Shown piece by piece: positions 11,801-20,650 of a stretch of 64,000 bases of DNA. The position numbers and the translations under genes are program-made. This DNA is from Bacteroidia bacterium 43-41 (GTDB lineage Bacteria > Bacteroidota > Bacteroidia > Bacteroidales > Dysgonomonadaceae), in assembly GCA_001898165.1 (NCBI GenBank), contig MKTD01000011.1:186001-250000 (forward strand), written 5' to 3'. How positions within the stretch are numbered: position 1 is the stretch's first letter; every line of letters starts with the position of its first letter. The notes beneath the pieces are model-generated. The model made no database searches. It was not told where the DNA came from and saw nothing but the letters and a program-made list of their open reading frames with translations.

Positions 11801-12164
11801 CATTTTGAACGGCAGAACCAAGAGATTTTTTCTCGCGCGTGATCCCTAATGCCGTTACAACCACCTCTTGTAATAACTCTGTGTCCGGCACAAGAGTGAC
11901 GTTTACTCTTGGACTAACGGGTACTTCCTGCGTAACCAAGCCTACATAAGAAATAACGAGTGTAGCATTTGCAGGAGCGGTTAAAGTGAATTGTCCGTCA
12001 AGATCCGTAACCGTGCCTTGTGCGGTGCCCTTTACCTGGATGGTGGCACCGATGATCGGTATCCCTGCTTCATCCACCACAGTGCCCCGCACTTGTGTTT
12101 GAGCGGTTAAAACCCCTATTCCCGCCAGGAACAGGGCTAAAAACATAAAAAACTTTTTTTTCAT
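8865..12164 (-). CDS. SusC/RagA-family TonB-linked outer membrane protein
   Basis: 1099 aa; same N-terminal signal/CarboxypepD_reg-like/plug architecture ('LQEVVVTALGITREKKSLG'). Confidence 0.95.
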   Translation of the reverse strand: MKKKFFMFLALFLAGIGVLTAQTQVRGTVVDEAGIPIIGATIQVKGTAQGTVTDLDGQFTLTAPANATLVISYVGLVTQEVPVSPRVNVTLVPDTELLQEVVVTALGITREKKSLGSAVQNVNADELVKAASPNVISSLSGKIAGMQVNQAGGQIGASSRIVLRGNSSLGDNQPLIVIDGIPISNSSTRQNSVDYGSGLNDINPQDIESVSVLKGGAAAALYGMRAGHGVILITTKSGSNRSKGVEIDYDGNFNVDQVYSFQKMQNKYGQGYYGDEYSYNFIAKEDGYTGSYQDFAMGGYTDADDLTYGFKYIDGLGNGVNDNMDASWGPRLDIGLMIPQYSSPVDANGNYMPTPWISHPSNTRDAFRTGTTTNHNISLTSRTDHSNTRLSIGYRDQKGVLPNTTLKRYNAGVNSTMSLTKLVDVNVVMNYTRTESPNMPLTEYNASNIMQSMGQWFGRQVDMKDLKARWQETMPNGYPYNWNSSYHNNPFWSLNKNTNSFQKNRVFGKTSLFIMPTEYLKFEGRLGLDYYDSMSNPIVTYRSNEVVASAGEAKWDGGWFRLNNLKNTELNADFIAYFNKNFDDISVHAFAGANYRNLRWSSSTLGADLLTVPDLFTISNVKGSPVTAMDNVWIRSNSLYTSLSLGYRNFAYIDGTLRKDWSSTLRTPFSYPSISASFLPLEAFNLTSDIFTFLKLRGGWAQVGSATGSYEIDPYFTAAASTFNGVTQYYQAEVFPPSSLQPEKVETTEIGLEASMFKGRLGFDIALYNKTTTNQILKVAVSKATGYNEMLINAGNFNNKGIEVQLYGTPVKTQTGFQWNVTLNWAKDKSIINELYTDPVTNEPLASYEIGNQWSTKVQARPGSPWGDIYGTGMLRRKSDGAIIVNAGGRPRTQTNMKLGNVTPDWLGGLRNEFSYKGISFGFLLDMRKGGDIFSVSNMFGAYSGLLEYTALGEMREKGLILGKDFMTDKTFVKVVKADSKDIQNSEFAENDITTSAQDFFESYYGNRELSIYDGSYLKLREAYITYQLPKTLFGASNFVKGGSISLVGTNLAILWRHKSNMSGLDPENTVTSDNGGVGLETTSYPPSRSIGIKLNLKF

Positions 12165-12682
12165 AAATTCTACTTTTAAATTAAACTCTTTGATGTATCT
12201 GAAAATATTATCGATTTTCGAATGAGCCGGCTACGTGTGTATAGATAAACTTGCTGTTTTTAGTTGGAGTGCGCCAGTCGGTTTTTTCGATAAACCAGAA
12301 ATCACACAAATATATGTGAAAATAAAATAATATAATACATATTGTGATGAATTTAACATACTATATTTTATAAAATACTGATGTATTATTTACACTTTAT
12401 TGAATTTTACATGAAATAACCTTTAAAAATAATCAAATATTGACTTTTAAGTTACAGTTCAGCTTTTCTCAAAACAGTAACATATTAAAATAACCTAAAT
12501 TATCGCAAAATTAATCTTAAAATTGATATTATGCAATAATTATATGTTAAATTCAATATTTTGGCAAGTAAATGTTGAGAAAAAAAAGAATAATGATGGT
12601 GTTGGTGGAGATTGTATGGCATACGGTTAAACAAAAAAAAGGCGACTGATAGCCGCCCCGTGAGTAAATATTGAATCGTTGG

Positions 12683-13705
12683 TTACTTCTCTATCCCCAG
12701 CAATTCTACATCAAAAATCAATGTAGAGAAAGGTTTGATGGTCCCGCGGTCTTGTGCGCCATAAGCCAAATTATAAGGAACATAGAGTTTCCATTTCGAA
12801 CCGACAGGCATAAGTTTGAGTGCTTCTGTCCATCCCGGAATGACTTGTTTTACACCGAAAGTAGCCGGCTCTTTTCTGTCAACACTGCTATCGAAGACGG
12901 TTCCGTTGATAAGGGTTCCGTGATAATGCACTTTCACTGTATTGGTATCCGTGGGAATCGGGCCGTTTCCTTTGCGAATAACTTCGTACTGCAATCCACT
13001 GGGAAGAGTAACTACGCCTTCGCGCTTACTGTTTTCGGCCAGGAATTTTTCACCGGCGGCAATGCTGTCTTTGTACTGAACTTTCAGGTTTTCTTCTTGT
13101 TTAACCTGTTCTTTGGCTTGTGCCTCTTCTACTTTGTGCTGGATTAACCCGTTGGCGTCTAGTTTAGAGATAGCGGTGCTTTGATTTTTCAATGTGCTGA
13201 TTAAGCCGGCCAACATCTGATCGTTGTTGATTTTTTTGGTTGAATCCTCGCCAAACAGCATCTTCCCAAATTGAGGAAGCATCTGTTGGGAAATCTGATG
13301 CCCAATGCTTAAACCTTGAATGTAAGCAGATTTTTCTTCTCCGCCTTTAAGTGATTCTTTCAATCCCTTGATGAAGTCGTTCAGTTTTGGAGCATTTACC
13401 TTATTCAGGGAGTCGATTTTTGCATTCATCTCTTTCTGCAATGCCTGTTTCTGAGTGGAATCGGCAGAAGCAATGCGCATTTGATAATCATACTCAATAT
13501 TGGATGCGCTCTGGATGATTCCCAATTGCTCCAGGTATTGCGCCAATCCGCCCTGATCGGCCAGATTTACGCCGTAAGCATAAGAAATACTATCTACATC
13601 GTTTTTCAACGATGCGGCAGGAGCAGAACTGCCGCTACTGCAAGATGACAGCATAATCGAAAATGCTGCAAGTGCACCAAGTACAACAAAGTTTTTTTGT
13701 TTCAT
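12683..13705 (-). CDS. FKBP-type peptidyl-prolyl cis-trans isomerase, lipoprotein
   Basis: 340 aa; lipobox (MLSSCSSG), C-terminal FKBP core (VKVHYHGTLINGTVFDSS...LIFDVELL). Confidence 0.92.
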   Translation of the reverse strand: MKQKNFVVLGALAAFSIMLSSCSSGSSAPAASLKNDVDSISYAYGVNLADQGGLAQYLEQLGIIQSASNIEYDYQMRIASADSTQKQALQKEMNAKIDSLNKVNAPKLNDFIKGLKESLKGGEEKSAYIQGLSIGHQISQQMLPQFGKMLFGEDSTKKINNDQMLAGLISTLKNQSTAISKLDANGLIQHKVEEAQAKEQVKQEENLKVQYKDSIAAGEKFLAENSKREGVVTLPSGLQYEVIRKGNGPIPTDTNTVKVHYHGTLINGTVFDSSVDRKEPATFGVKQVIPGWTEALKLMPVGSKWKLYVPYNLAYGAQDRGTIKPFSTLIFDVELLGIEK

Positions 13706-13774
13706 TTTTCCTTTTTTTGTTTAAATTAGTCCTGTTTATTTTATATTGTTGGTTATCGTTGTGATATCCTCCGC

Positions 13775-14359
13775 TCACTCTATCCCTAATAATTCAACGT
13801 CAAAAATTAAAGTTGAGTTGGGCTCGATTGAACTTCCGGCGCCCTGGCTTCCGTAAGCTAACTCCGAAGGGATGTATAATTTCCATTTAGAGCCGACGTT
13901 CATCAGTTGCAATGCTTCTACCCAGCCTTTTATCACTTGGTTCACACCAAATATGGCGGGTTGTCCCCTCTCTACAGAGCTGTCGAAAACCTTACCGTTT
14001 ATTAGTGTCCCGTGGTAATGGCATTTCACCTTTTCGGTTGCTTTGGGTTTTGGGCCCGATCCTTCTTTCAGAATCTTGTATTGTAACCCGCTGGAGAGTG
14101 TAACCACACCTTCTTTCTTCTTGTTCTCTTCCAGGAATTCACGGCCGATCCTGAGGTTTTCACCCAGCATCTCGTTTTGTCTTTTGCCCAGGTATTCCTG
14201 AATATATTGATTGGCTTCCTGTGGGCTCATCTCTGCAGCGCCGTTGTTTATAACTTCGACGAACGCTTTCACAAACGAATCTGTATCAATTTGATTTAAT
14301 CCGGAATTAACAAGGCTCGACGCCATACTCATTCCCAACGCGTAACTTAATTTATCCAT
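13775..14359 (-). CDS. FKBP-type peptidyl-prolyl cis-trans isomerase
   Basis: FKBP core present; start re-assigned from 14455 to the internal Met (MDKLSYALGMSMASS), because the upstream extension reads through a promoter-like repeat. Confidence 0.88.
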   Translation of the reverse strand: MDKLSYALGMSMASSLVNSGLNQIDTDSFVKAFVEVINNGAAEMSPQEANQYIQEYLGKRQNEMLGENLRIGREFLEENKKKEGVVTLSSGLQYKILKEGSGPKPKATEKVKCHYHGTLINGKVFDSSVERGQPAIFGVNQVIKGWVEALQLMNVGSKWKLYIPSELAYGSQGAGSSIEPNSTLIFDVELLGIE

Positions 14360-14378
14360 TAAACTTTTTTCTTTTTCA

Positions 14379-14412
14379 ATTTGGAGACAAAAGTACGAAT
14401 TTAATACGGAAT
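14379..14412. repeat. 34-bp direct repeat, copy 1 (left flank of the HEPN-MNT module)
   Basis: atttggagacaaaagtacgaatttaatacggaat; 33/34 identical to 15033-15066. Confidence 0.9.
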
Positions 14413-14432
14413 TCTCGATGAAACTTAAATTA

Positions 14433-14714
14433 TTATTTGTTGATTTCTTGTTCAATAATGGAAATTAGCTCCTTAACAGGTCCGAAATAAGGCAGTACTT
14501 TTTCTTCTGTAAAGTCAAATAAATCATCATAATCGCCTTTTTGTCTCCATGTAAAAAGTTGAGAATAAATCTTTCCCATATCTTTTCGAATGACATTGTT
14601 TTTTATAAAATTTTCCGAAAAAACAGATTTAACTCCATTGTGAGTAATGGCTTTGAAGTCAGTCTCTTTTGCTCTCCGAAGACGGTATATAATCAAATCT
14701 TTTTTGGATTCCAT
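14433..14714 (-). CDS. HEPN-domain protein (likely internally shortened), partner of the MNT protein
   Basis: 93 aa; 'THNGVKSVFSENF...LFTWRQKGDYDDLFDF' typical of MNT-associated HEPN (R-x4-Y variant); overlaps the MNT stop. Confidence 0.75.
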   Translation of the reverse strand: MESKKDLIIYRLRRAKETDFKAITHNGVKSVFSENFIKNNVIRKDMGKIYSQLFTWRQKGDYDDLFDFTEEKVLPYFGPVKELISIIEQEINK

Positions 14715-15034
14715 TATTTTATTCTGATTCCTTCGTTTTGGATGTTTTCATACAAAGGTGTAAAAAAGTGTTTGTTTTCCCAGTCGGATTTAGTGTAAAT
14801 CAGGGGTGAAAAAATTTCTCCGCTTTCTAATTCCAATTCATAGAAATCATCTAAAATTTGTTGTTCATTACTGAAGGGCAACAGGGTGGTATTGAGTAAT
14901 ATCAATAAATCCCAATCTGAATCTTTCCTACTGTCATTTCTTGCTCTGGAACCGTATAAAAAAATCTCCGAATTAGGGAAATTGGCCTGAGCTAACTTCA
15001 CAATCTTATTTATAATGAGTTGTTTCCTATTCAT
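14714..15034 (-). CDS. MNT-type nucleotidyltransferase (type VII TA component)
   Basis: 106 aa with GSRARNDSRKDSDWDLLI nucleotidyltransferase signature. Confidence 0.9.
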   Translation of the reverse strand: MNRKQLIINKIVKLAQANFPNSEIFLYGSRARNDSRKDSDWDLLILLNTTLLPFSNEQQILDDFYELELESGEIFSPLIYTKSDWENKHFFTPLYENIQNEGIRIK

Positions 15035-15066
15035 TTGGAAACAAAAGTACGAATTTAATACGGAAT
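15033..15066. repeat. 34-bp direct repeat, copy 2 (right flank of the HEPN-MNT module)
   Basis: atttggaaacaaaagtacgaatttaatacggaat; contains TACTTTTG (-7-like) on the minus strand. Confidence 0.9.
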
Positions 15067-15145
15067 AATTCTTATTTTGAGGATAAAAAACTATATTTGT
15101 AGAAGGGCAGGGGATGAAAGCTAACTAAATAAATGATCAAAGAAA

Positions 15146-15832
15146 ATGAAAAAGAAACTTGTTGTACTTACCGGAGCAGGAATGAGCGCTGAAAGCGGAA
15201 TATCAACATTCCGCGATTCGGGCGGATTGTGGGATAAGTATCCCGTGGAAGATGTGGCTACCCCCGAAGGGTTTGAGAGGAATCCGGAATTGGTGTTGGA
15301 GTTTTACAATACCCGCCGCCGTGAGCTGCTGAATGCAAAGCCCAATGAAGGACATAAAGGAATTGCAGAGTTGGAAAAGTATTTTGATGTCCAGGTAATT
15401 ACGCAAAATATAGACAATTTGCACGAACAGGCGGGAAGCACTAAGGTGTTGCACTTGCATGGTGAGTTGATGAAAGCAAGGTCCACCGGCGACGAATCAT
15501 TGATTTATGAATTGCCAGCGGATAAACCGGAGATAAAACTGGGCGATAAATGTGAGAAGGGTTATCAGCTGCGTCCGCATATCGTATGGTTCGGAGAAGC
15601 TGTGCCGATGATATCCGAAGCTGCAAAAATGGTCGAAAAAGCAGATATCTTTGTTATAATCGGCACTTCGATGAATGTCTATCCGGCAGCGGGATTATTG
15701 GATGATGTGAGAAAAAACGTTCCCGTTTATCTTATCGATCCCAAAGAGGTGAGAACCGGCCGGCACGATGTGCACCACATAAAAAAAGGGGCATCGGAGG
15801 GAGTGAAGGAGTTGAAGCGGCTGCTCTTGTAA
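15146..15832 (+). CDS. cobB: Sir2-family NAD-dependent protein deacylase
   Basis: 228 aa; GAGMSAESGISTFR, TQNIDNLHEQAG, HGE motifs. Confidence 0.93.
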   Translation: MKKKLVVLTGAGMSAESGISTFRDSGGLWDKYPVEDVATPEGFERNPELVLEFYNTRRRELLNAKPNEGHKGIAELEKYFDVQVITQNIDNLHEQAGSTKVLHLHGELMKARSTGDESLIYELPADKPEIKLGDKCEKGYQLRPHIVWFGEAVPMISEAAKMVEKADIFVIIGTSMNVYPAAGLLDDVRKNVPVYLIDPKEVRTGRHDVHHIKKGASEGVKELKRLLL

Positions 15833-15851
15833 ATAATAAACCAAAAAATAG

Positions 15852-15859
15852 TATCTTTG
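15852..15859 (+). promoter_or_regulatory. -7-like box upstream of mutS
   Basis: TATCTTTG, 22 bp before the ATG; matches TAnnTTTG. Confidence 0.5.
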
Positions 15860-15881
15860 CTATTCTTTTTTTGATTCTTTT

Positions 15882-18497
15882 ATGAGCAAGCAGATAGTTG
15901 AAACCCCAATGATGAAGCAGTACAACGAGATTAAACAACAACATCCCGACGCTGTTTTACTCTTCAGGGTAGGTGATTTTTACGAAACTTTTTCAGATGA
16001 CGCCATCACCGCTTCTGAGATCTTAGGAATTACACTGACACGCCGTGCCAATGGTACGGCTCAATTTGTGGAATTGGCCGGATTCCCGCATCACGCTCTT
16101 GACACGTACCTGCCTAAACTGGTTCGTGCAGGAAAACGTGTGGCTATCTGCGACCAGCTGGAAGACCCGAAACTTACCAAAACTATTGTTAAGCGGGGTA
16201 TCACCGAATTGGTTACACCGGGTGTTTCTATCAATGATAATGTGTTGAATCACAAGGAAAATAATTTCCTTGGAGCCGTTTATTCAGCAAACGGAAAGTT
16301 GTTCGGCATCTCTTTTCTCGATATCTCAACCGGTGAATTTCTCACAACCGAAGGTGACAAAGACGAAATTGACAAACTGCTTTCCAACTTTTCACCCAAG
16401 GAAATCCTGATCGAGCGGGGCAGTAAACGTAAATTTGAAGAATATTTCGGGACGGACTACTTCGTTTTTGAACTCGACGATTGGATATTTACCGAGAACG
16501 CCGCCCGCGACCGTTTATTAAACCATTTCAATACAAAAAACTTAAAGGGGTTTGGTGTGCAAAACCTGACCCTTGGAATAATTGCTTCCGGATCCGTGTT
16601 GTATTACTTGGATATAACGCAACACACGCAGATCAGCCACATTGCTTCGCTCAGGCAAATTGATGAAAGCCGTTACGTACGCCTGGATAAATTCACGGTA
16701 CGCAGCCTGGAACTGGTTTCCACAATGAACGAAGGCGGACGAAGCTTACTCGAAGTACTCGATAAAACCATCTCTCCCATGGGATCACGCATGATGCGCC
16801 GGTGGATGGTGTTTCCACTCAAAGAGGCCAAACTCATCGAAAATCGCCTGGATGTGGTGGAAAACTTTTTTCGAGAAACAGAATTGAAACAATTGCTCGA
16901 AGAAAAATTCTCACTTATCGGTGATCTGGAGCGAATTATATCCAAAGCTGCCGTTGGCAGGATCTCTCCGCGCGAAGTGGTGCAACTCAAGGTGGCGCTG
17001 ACGGCAATAGAACCCGTGCGGGAAGCATTCCTGGCGTCCGAAAATACCAACCTCAACGAGATGGGCAGGCAATTAAACCCTTGCCCCGTGATTCGCGACC
17101 GGATTGAACGCGAAATTCTTCCCGATCCGCCTGCCCTGTTAAATAAAGGGGGGGTGATTAAAAAAGGAGTGCATGCGCAGCTGGACGAACTTCGTGAAAT
17201 TGCCTACTCGGGCAAAGATTACCTGTTGCAGTTGCAGCAGCGGAAAAGCGCCGAGACCGGTATCCCGTCTTTGAAAATTGCGTTCAATAATGTCTTCGGA
17301 TATTATATTGAAGTACGGAATGCACACAAGGACAAGGTCCCCGAAACGTGGATACGAAAACAAACGCTGGTAAACGCGGAGCGGTACATTACCGAGGAGC
17401 TGAAAGAGTATGAAGAGAAAATATTGGGCGCTGAAGAAAAAATTGTATCGCTCGAGACGGAGCTTTACAACTCTCTTGTGGAGAGCCTGATAGAATATAT
17501 TCCTGCCATTCAGGGTAACGCGAATGTTATTGCGCGGGCCGACTGCTTGTTGTCTTTTGCAAAAACGGCGCGGGAGAATAAATACATCCGCCCCGAAATA
17601 AACGAGTCGGATGTCCTTGATATTAAAGGCGGACGCCACCCCGTAATCGAAAAACAACTCCCGCACGATGAACCGTATATTGCTAATGATGTATATCTCG
17701 ACAGGGATTCACAGCAGATCATGATCATTACCGGGCCCAACATGGCGGGAAAATCTGCCTTGCTGCGCCAAACGGCGCTGATAACGATTATGGCGCAGAT
17801 CGGGAGCTTTGTCCCGGCAGAATCGGCAAAGATAGGGCTGGTGGACAAGATCTTTACCCGCGTTGGCGCATCGGATAATATATCCATGGGCGAATCAACG
17901 TTTATGGTGGAAATGAACGAAGCAGCCAATATTATCAACAATATTTCGGAGCGAAGCCTCGTGCTTTTTGATGAATTGGGAAGGGGAACAAGCACGTACG
18001 ATGGAATTTCTATCGCGTGGTCGATAGTGGAATACATTCACGAGCATCCCAAGGCAAGGGCAAAAACACTTTTTGCCACACATTATCACGAGTTGAACGA
18101 GATGGAAAAAACGTTTAAGCGAATCAAAAACTATAACGTTGCCGTTAAGGAAATTGACAATAAGGTCATTTTCCTGCGAAAACTCGTTCCGGGAGGAAGC
18201 GAACACAGCTTCGGCATTCACGTTGCCAAAATGGCCGGGATGCCGCAAAGTATCACCAAACGGTCGGAAGCGATCCTTGAGCAGATGGAAGCTGCCAACC
18301 GTAAACAGGGCATTAAAAAGCCGATAAAAGATATTATCGAAAAACGCGAGGGATATCAGTTGAGTTTCTTTCAACTGGACGATCCGGTTTTAAGCCAGGT
18401 CCGTGATGAAATCCTTAACCTGGATGTCAACAATCTCACCCCCATTGAGGCATTGAATAAATTGAATGAAATTAAAAAAATAGTGAAAGGGAAATGA
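15882..18497 (+). CDS. mutS: DNA mismatch repair protein MutS
   Basis: 871 aa; [17 protein letters not shown] Walker [26 protein letters not shown]. Confidence 0.98.
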   Translation: MSKQIVETPMMKQYNEIKQQHPDAVLLFRVGDFYETFSDDAITASEILGITLTRRANGTAQFVELAGFPHHALDTYLPKLVRAGKRVAICDQLEDPKLTKTIVKRGITELVTPGVSINDNVLNHKENNFLGAVYSANGKLFGISFLDISTGEFLTTEGDKDEIDKLLSNFSPKEILIERGSKRKFEEYFGTDYFVFELDDWIFTENAARDRLLNHFNTKNLKGFGVQNLTLGIIASGSVLYYLDITQHTQISHIASLRQIDESRYVRLDKFTVRSLELVSTMNEGGRSLLEVLDKTISPMGSRMMRRWMVFPLKEAKLIENRLDVVENFFRETELKQLLEEKFSLIGDLERIISKAAVGRISPREVVQLKVALTAIEPVREAFLASENTNLNEMGRQLNPCPVIRDRIEREILPDPPALLNKGGVIKKGVHAQLDELREIAYSGKDYLLQLQQRKSAETGIPSLKIAFNNVFGYYIEVRNAHKDKVPETWIRKQTLVNAERYITEELKEYEEKILGAEEKIVSLETELYNSLVESLIEYIPAIQGNANVIARADCLLSFAKTARENKYIRPEINESDVLDIKGGRHPVIEKQLPHDEPYIANDVYLDRDSQQIMIITGPNMAGKSALLRQTALITIMAQIGSFVPAESAKIGLVDKIFTRVGASDNISMGESTFMVEMNEAANIINNISERSLVLFDELGRGTSTYDGISIAWSIVEYIHEHPKARAKTLFATHYHELNEMEKTFKRIKNYNVAVKEIDNKVIFLRKLVPGGSEHSFGIHVAKMAGMPQSITKRSEAILEQMEAANRKQGIKKPIKDIIEKREGYQLSFFQLDDPVLSQVRDEILNLDVNNLTPIEALNKLNEIKKIVKGK

Positions 18498-18512
18498 CCC
18501 CGCATCCCGATT

Positions 18513-19088
18513 ATGTACAACGAAAACAACCCCAACGAAACCCAACGTAAAGGGCGTATCGAAGTCATTTGCGGCTCAATGTTCTCCGGAAAGACGGAAG
18601 AGCTGCTCCGAAGGCTTCGCCGGGCGAAGATTGCCCGTCAGAAAGTGGAAATATTTAAACCGTTGATCGATGTTAGGTATTCGCAGGAGGAGGTGGTGTC
18701 GCACGACAAAAACTCTATTCCCTCAACACCCGTCGAGCACTCCAGCAACATCCTGCTGCTCTCGTCCGAAGTGGAAGTGGTGGGAATAGATGAGGCGCAG
18801 TTTTTCGACGAAGGCCTTGCCGATGTTTGCCAGCAACTTGCCGACCAAGGTGTGCGGGTGATAGTTGCCGGGCTCGACATGGATTTTAAGCGGGTTCCGT
18901 TCGGGCCGATGCCCGGCCTTTGCGCTATTGCCGATGAGGTTACCAAAGTACATGCCATTTGTGTTGGCTGCGGTTCGCTTGCCAGCTATTCGCACCGGCT
19001 GGTTGCCAATGACAAACAGGTGATGTTGGGCGAAATGCAGGAATATCAGCCGCTTTGCAGGATATGTTATATGAAAATGCAACTATAA
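18513..19088 (+). CDS. tdk: Thymidine kinase
   Basis: 191 aa; [24 protein letters not shown], Cys zinc site. Confidence 0.97.
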   Translation: MYNENNPNETQRKGRIEVICGSMFSGKTEELLRRLRRAKIARQKVEIFKPLIDVRYSQEEVVSHDKNSIPSTPVEHSSNILLLSSEVEVVGIDEAQFFDEGLADVCQQLADQGVRVIVAGLDMDFKRVPFGPMPGLCAIADEVTKVHAICVGCGSLASYSHRLVANDKQVMLGEMQEYQPLCRICYMKMQL

Positions 19089-19194
19089 TTCGTAAAATTC
19101 AAAACAGTTTCTAAACAAATTTCAAAGAGGGGTGTTAATTATAGACAAAAGTGCTAAATACACTGGAGTAAATATTTATTTTAAACATTAACTT

Positions 19195-19665
19195 ATGAAA
19201 TTTAGAAACTTATTTATCGTTACATTGCTGGCTGTTGCAGCCATTACCACAACTGCAAGCGCACAGAGTTACAAAACCGCTTTCGGTGCCAGAATAGGGT
19301 ATGACAGCGGTATCACCTTGAAGCATTTCTTTGCTCCGGCAAACGCGCTTGAAGGTATTTTAAGCGCTTCTCCGCATTATTTTCAATTAACAGGATTGTA
19401 TGAATATCAGCAACCGCTTCCGGGAGCGCCCGGTTTGGACTGGTATGTCGGCTTGGGGGCTCACATTGGAAATGTCTATCATAAGGATCATCATGGAGGC
19501 AGTTTTTTGTTGGGAGCGGATTTGCTTGCCGGGCTTGAATACGCATTCCCTACGGCTCCTTTTGCCATCTCACTGGACTGGAAACCATCGTTCAACTTCA
19601 CCAACGACTACAACGATTACTGGTTTGCCGGCTTAGCGCTTAGCTTGCGCTACACCTTCAGGTAA
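19195..19665 (+). CDS. Small outer membrane beta-barrel-like protein of unknown function
   Basis: 156 aa; signal peptide, glycine/aromatic-rich alternating strands, C-terminal aromatic 'LSLRYTFR'. Confidence 0.7.
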   Translation: MKFRNLFIVTLLAVAAITTTASAQSYKTAFGARIGYDSGITLKHFFAPANALEGILSASPHYFQLTGLYEYQQPLPGAPGLDWYVGLGAHIGNVYHKDHHGGSFLLGADLLAGLEYAFPTAPFAISLDWKPSFNFTNDYNDYWFAGLALSLRYTFR

Positions 19666-19671
19666 GAATCA

Positions 19672-19718
19672 GATCCGGGTACTTTATAAGACCGCTTTCA
19701 GCAGAGAGCGGTTTTTTT
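19672..19718 (+). terminator. Terminator repeat copy 1
   Basis: gatccgggtactttataagaccgctttcagcagagagcggttttttt; identical to 20388-20434. Confidence 0.85.
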
Positions 19719-19725
19719 CTCGGAT

Positions 19726-19761
19726 AAAAGTTGTATTATATTATAACTTTTCATATTTTTG
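19726..19761 (+). promoter_or_regulatory. Candidate promoter/operator of higBA
   Basis: Inverted repeat aaaagttgta-N6-tataactttt (1 mismatch) between TTG (19731-19733) and TATTTTTG (19754-19761); 20-nt spacing. Confidence 0.6.
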
Positions 19762-19765
19762 TGAA

Positions 19766-20098
19766 ATGAGGCGAAGAATAGTGGCTTATGGAGGATATTA
19801 TGAAGCGTTTATGAAGACTCTAAGTAGAAATGAACGTTTAAAAATACGAAAAGCTCTGTTACTGTTTGGTGAAGAGGAAAAAATTCCTTATCACTATATT
19901 AAATATATACGCGATTCTATTTTCGAATTTAGAGTAAGTTATGGAAATAATGAATTTAGAATTTTCTTTATTTACGATGGAAATACAATTGTTGTATTAC
20001 TTAATTGTTTCAAAAAGAAAACGCAAAAAACGCCACAAAATGAAATAGAGAAAGCAATCAAATTAAAAAATGAATATTATGAACGGAAAGGAGATTGA
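19766..20098 (+). CDS. higB: HigB/RelE-type (Gp49-like) toxin
   Basis: 110 aa; 'KYIRDSIFEFRVSYGNNEFRIFFIYDGNTIVVLLNCFKKKTQKTP' typical of phage-derived Gp49-like/HigB toxins; overlaps an XRE gene. Confidence 0.88.
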   Translation: MRRRIVAYGGYYEAFMKTLSRNERLKIRKALLLFGEEEKIPYHYIKYIRDSIFEFRVSYGNNEFRIFFIYDGNTIVVLLNCFKKKTQKTPQNEIEKAIKLKNEYYERKGD

Positions 20099-20381
20099 AC
20101 TTTACGATATTAGTGCCGAATTAGAAAGAGAATTTGGTACACCCGGTTCACCCGAAAGAAGAAAGGCTGAGCAAGAAGCGTGGGAAGATTATAATGCTCA
20201 AATACTTATGAATGCCCGAAAAAATGCCCACCTTACCCAAGCTCAACTGGCAGAACGTGTGGGGGTTGACAAAGGGTATATTTCGCGTGTTGAACGTGGT
20301 TTGATAGTACCTACTATCGGTACTTTTTACAAAATTGTAGCTGCTATGGGGCTCTCGGTCGAATTACGCCCGTACACTTAA
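20070..20381 (+). CDS. higA: XRE-family antitoxin
   Basis: 103 aa; HTH 'LTQAQLAERVGVDKGYISRVERGLIVPTIGTFYKI'. Confidence 0.9.
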   Translation: MNIMNGKEIELYDISAELEREFGTPGSPERRKAEQEAWEDYNAQILMNARKNAHLTQAQLAERVGVDKGYISRVERGLIVPTIGTFYKIVAAMGLSVELRPYT

Positions 20382-20387
20382 GCGAAA

Positions 20388-20434
20388 GATCCGGGTACTT
20401 TATAAGACCGCTTTCAGCAGAGAGCGGTTTTTTT
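20388..20434 (+). terminator. Terminator repeat copy 2
   Basis: 47 bp identical to 19672-19718. Confidence 0.85.
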
Positions 20435-20650
20435 ATGATGCTTGGGCAAGTGAGGACTGTACGCTATCTTGTACCGTTGAGGGACTGAAAATCTATCCCG
20501 ACTACTACGGTTTGGAGATGATTATCGCCGTTGCTTTTCGGCTAAGCGCGGAAAGATTTCAGAAGTGGCTGATAAGGAAATGTGTAGCTTAATAAAATTC
20601 CCCAAACTTCGGGTATTCCATAAGTTGGGGGAATTTTGTTTCTTGCCCGG

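Noticed and set aside
14360-14455. N-terminal extension of the second FKBP ORF
   Set aside because: Reads through the 34-bp promoter-like repeat and into the HEPN 3' end; the internal Met fits FKBP starts better.
17139-18374. Several 107-175 aa ORFs antisense to mutS
   Set aside because: Fully contained in mutS with no domain signature.
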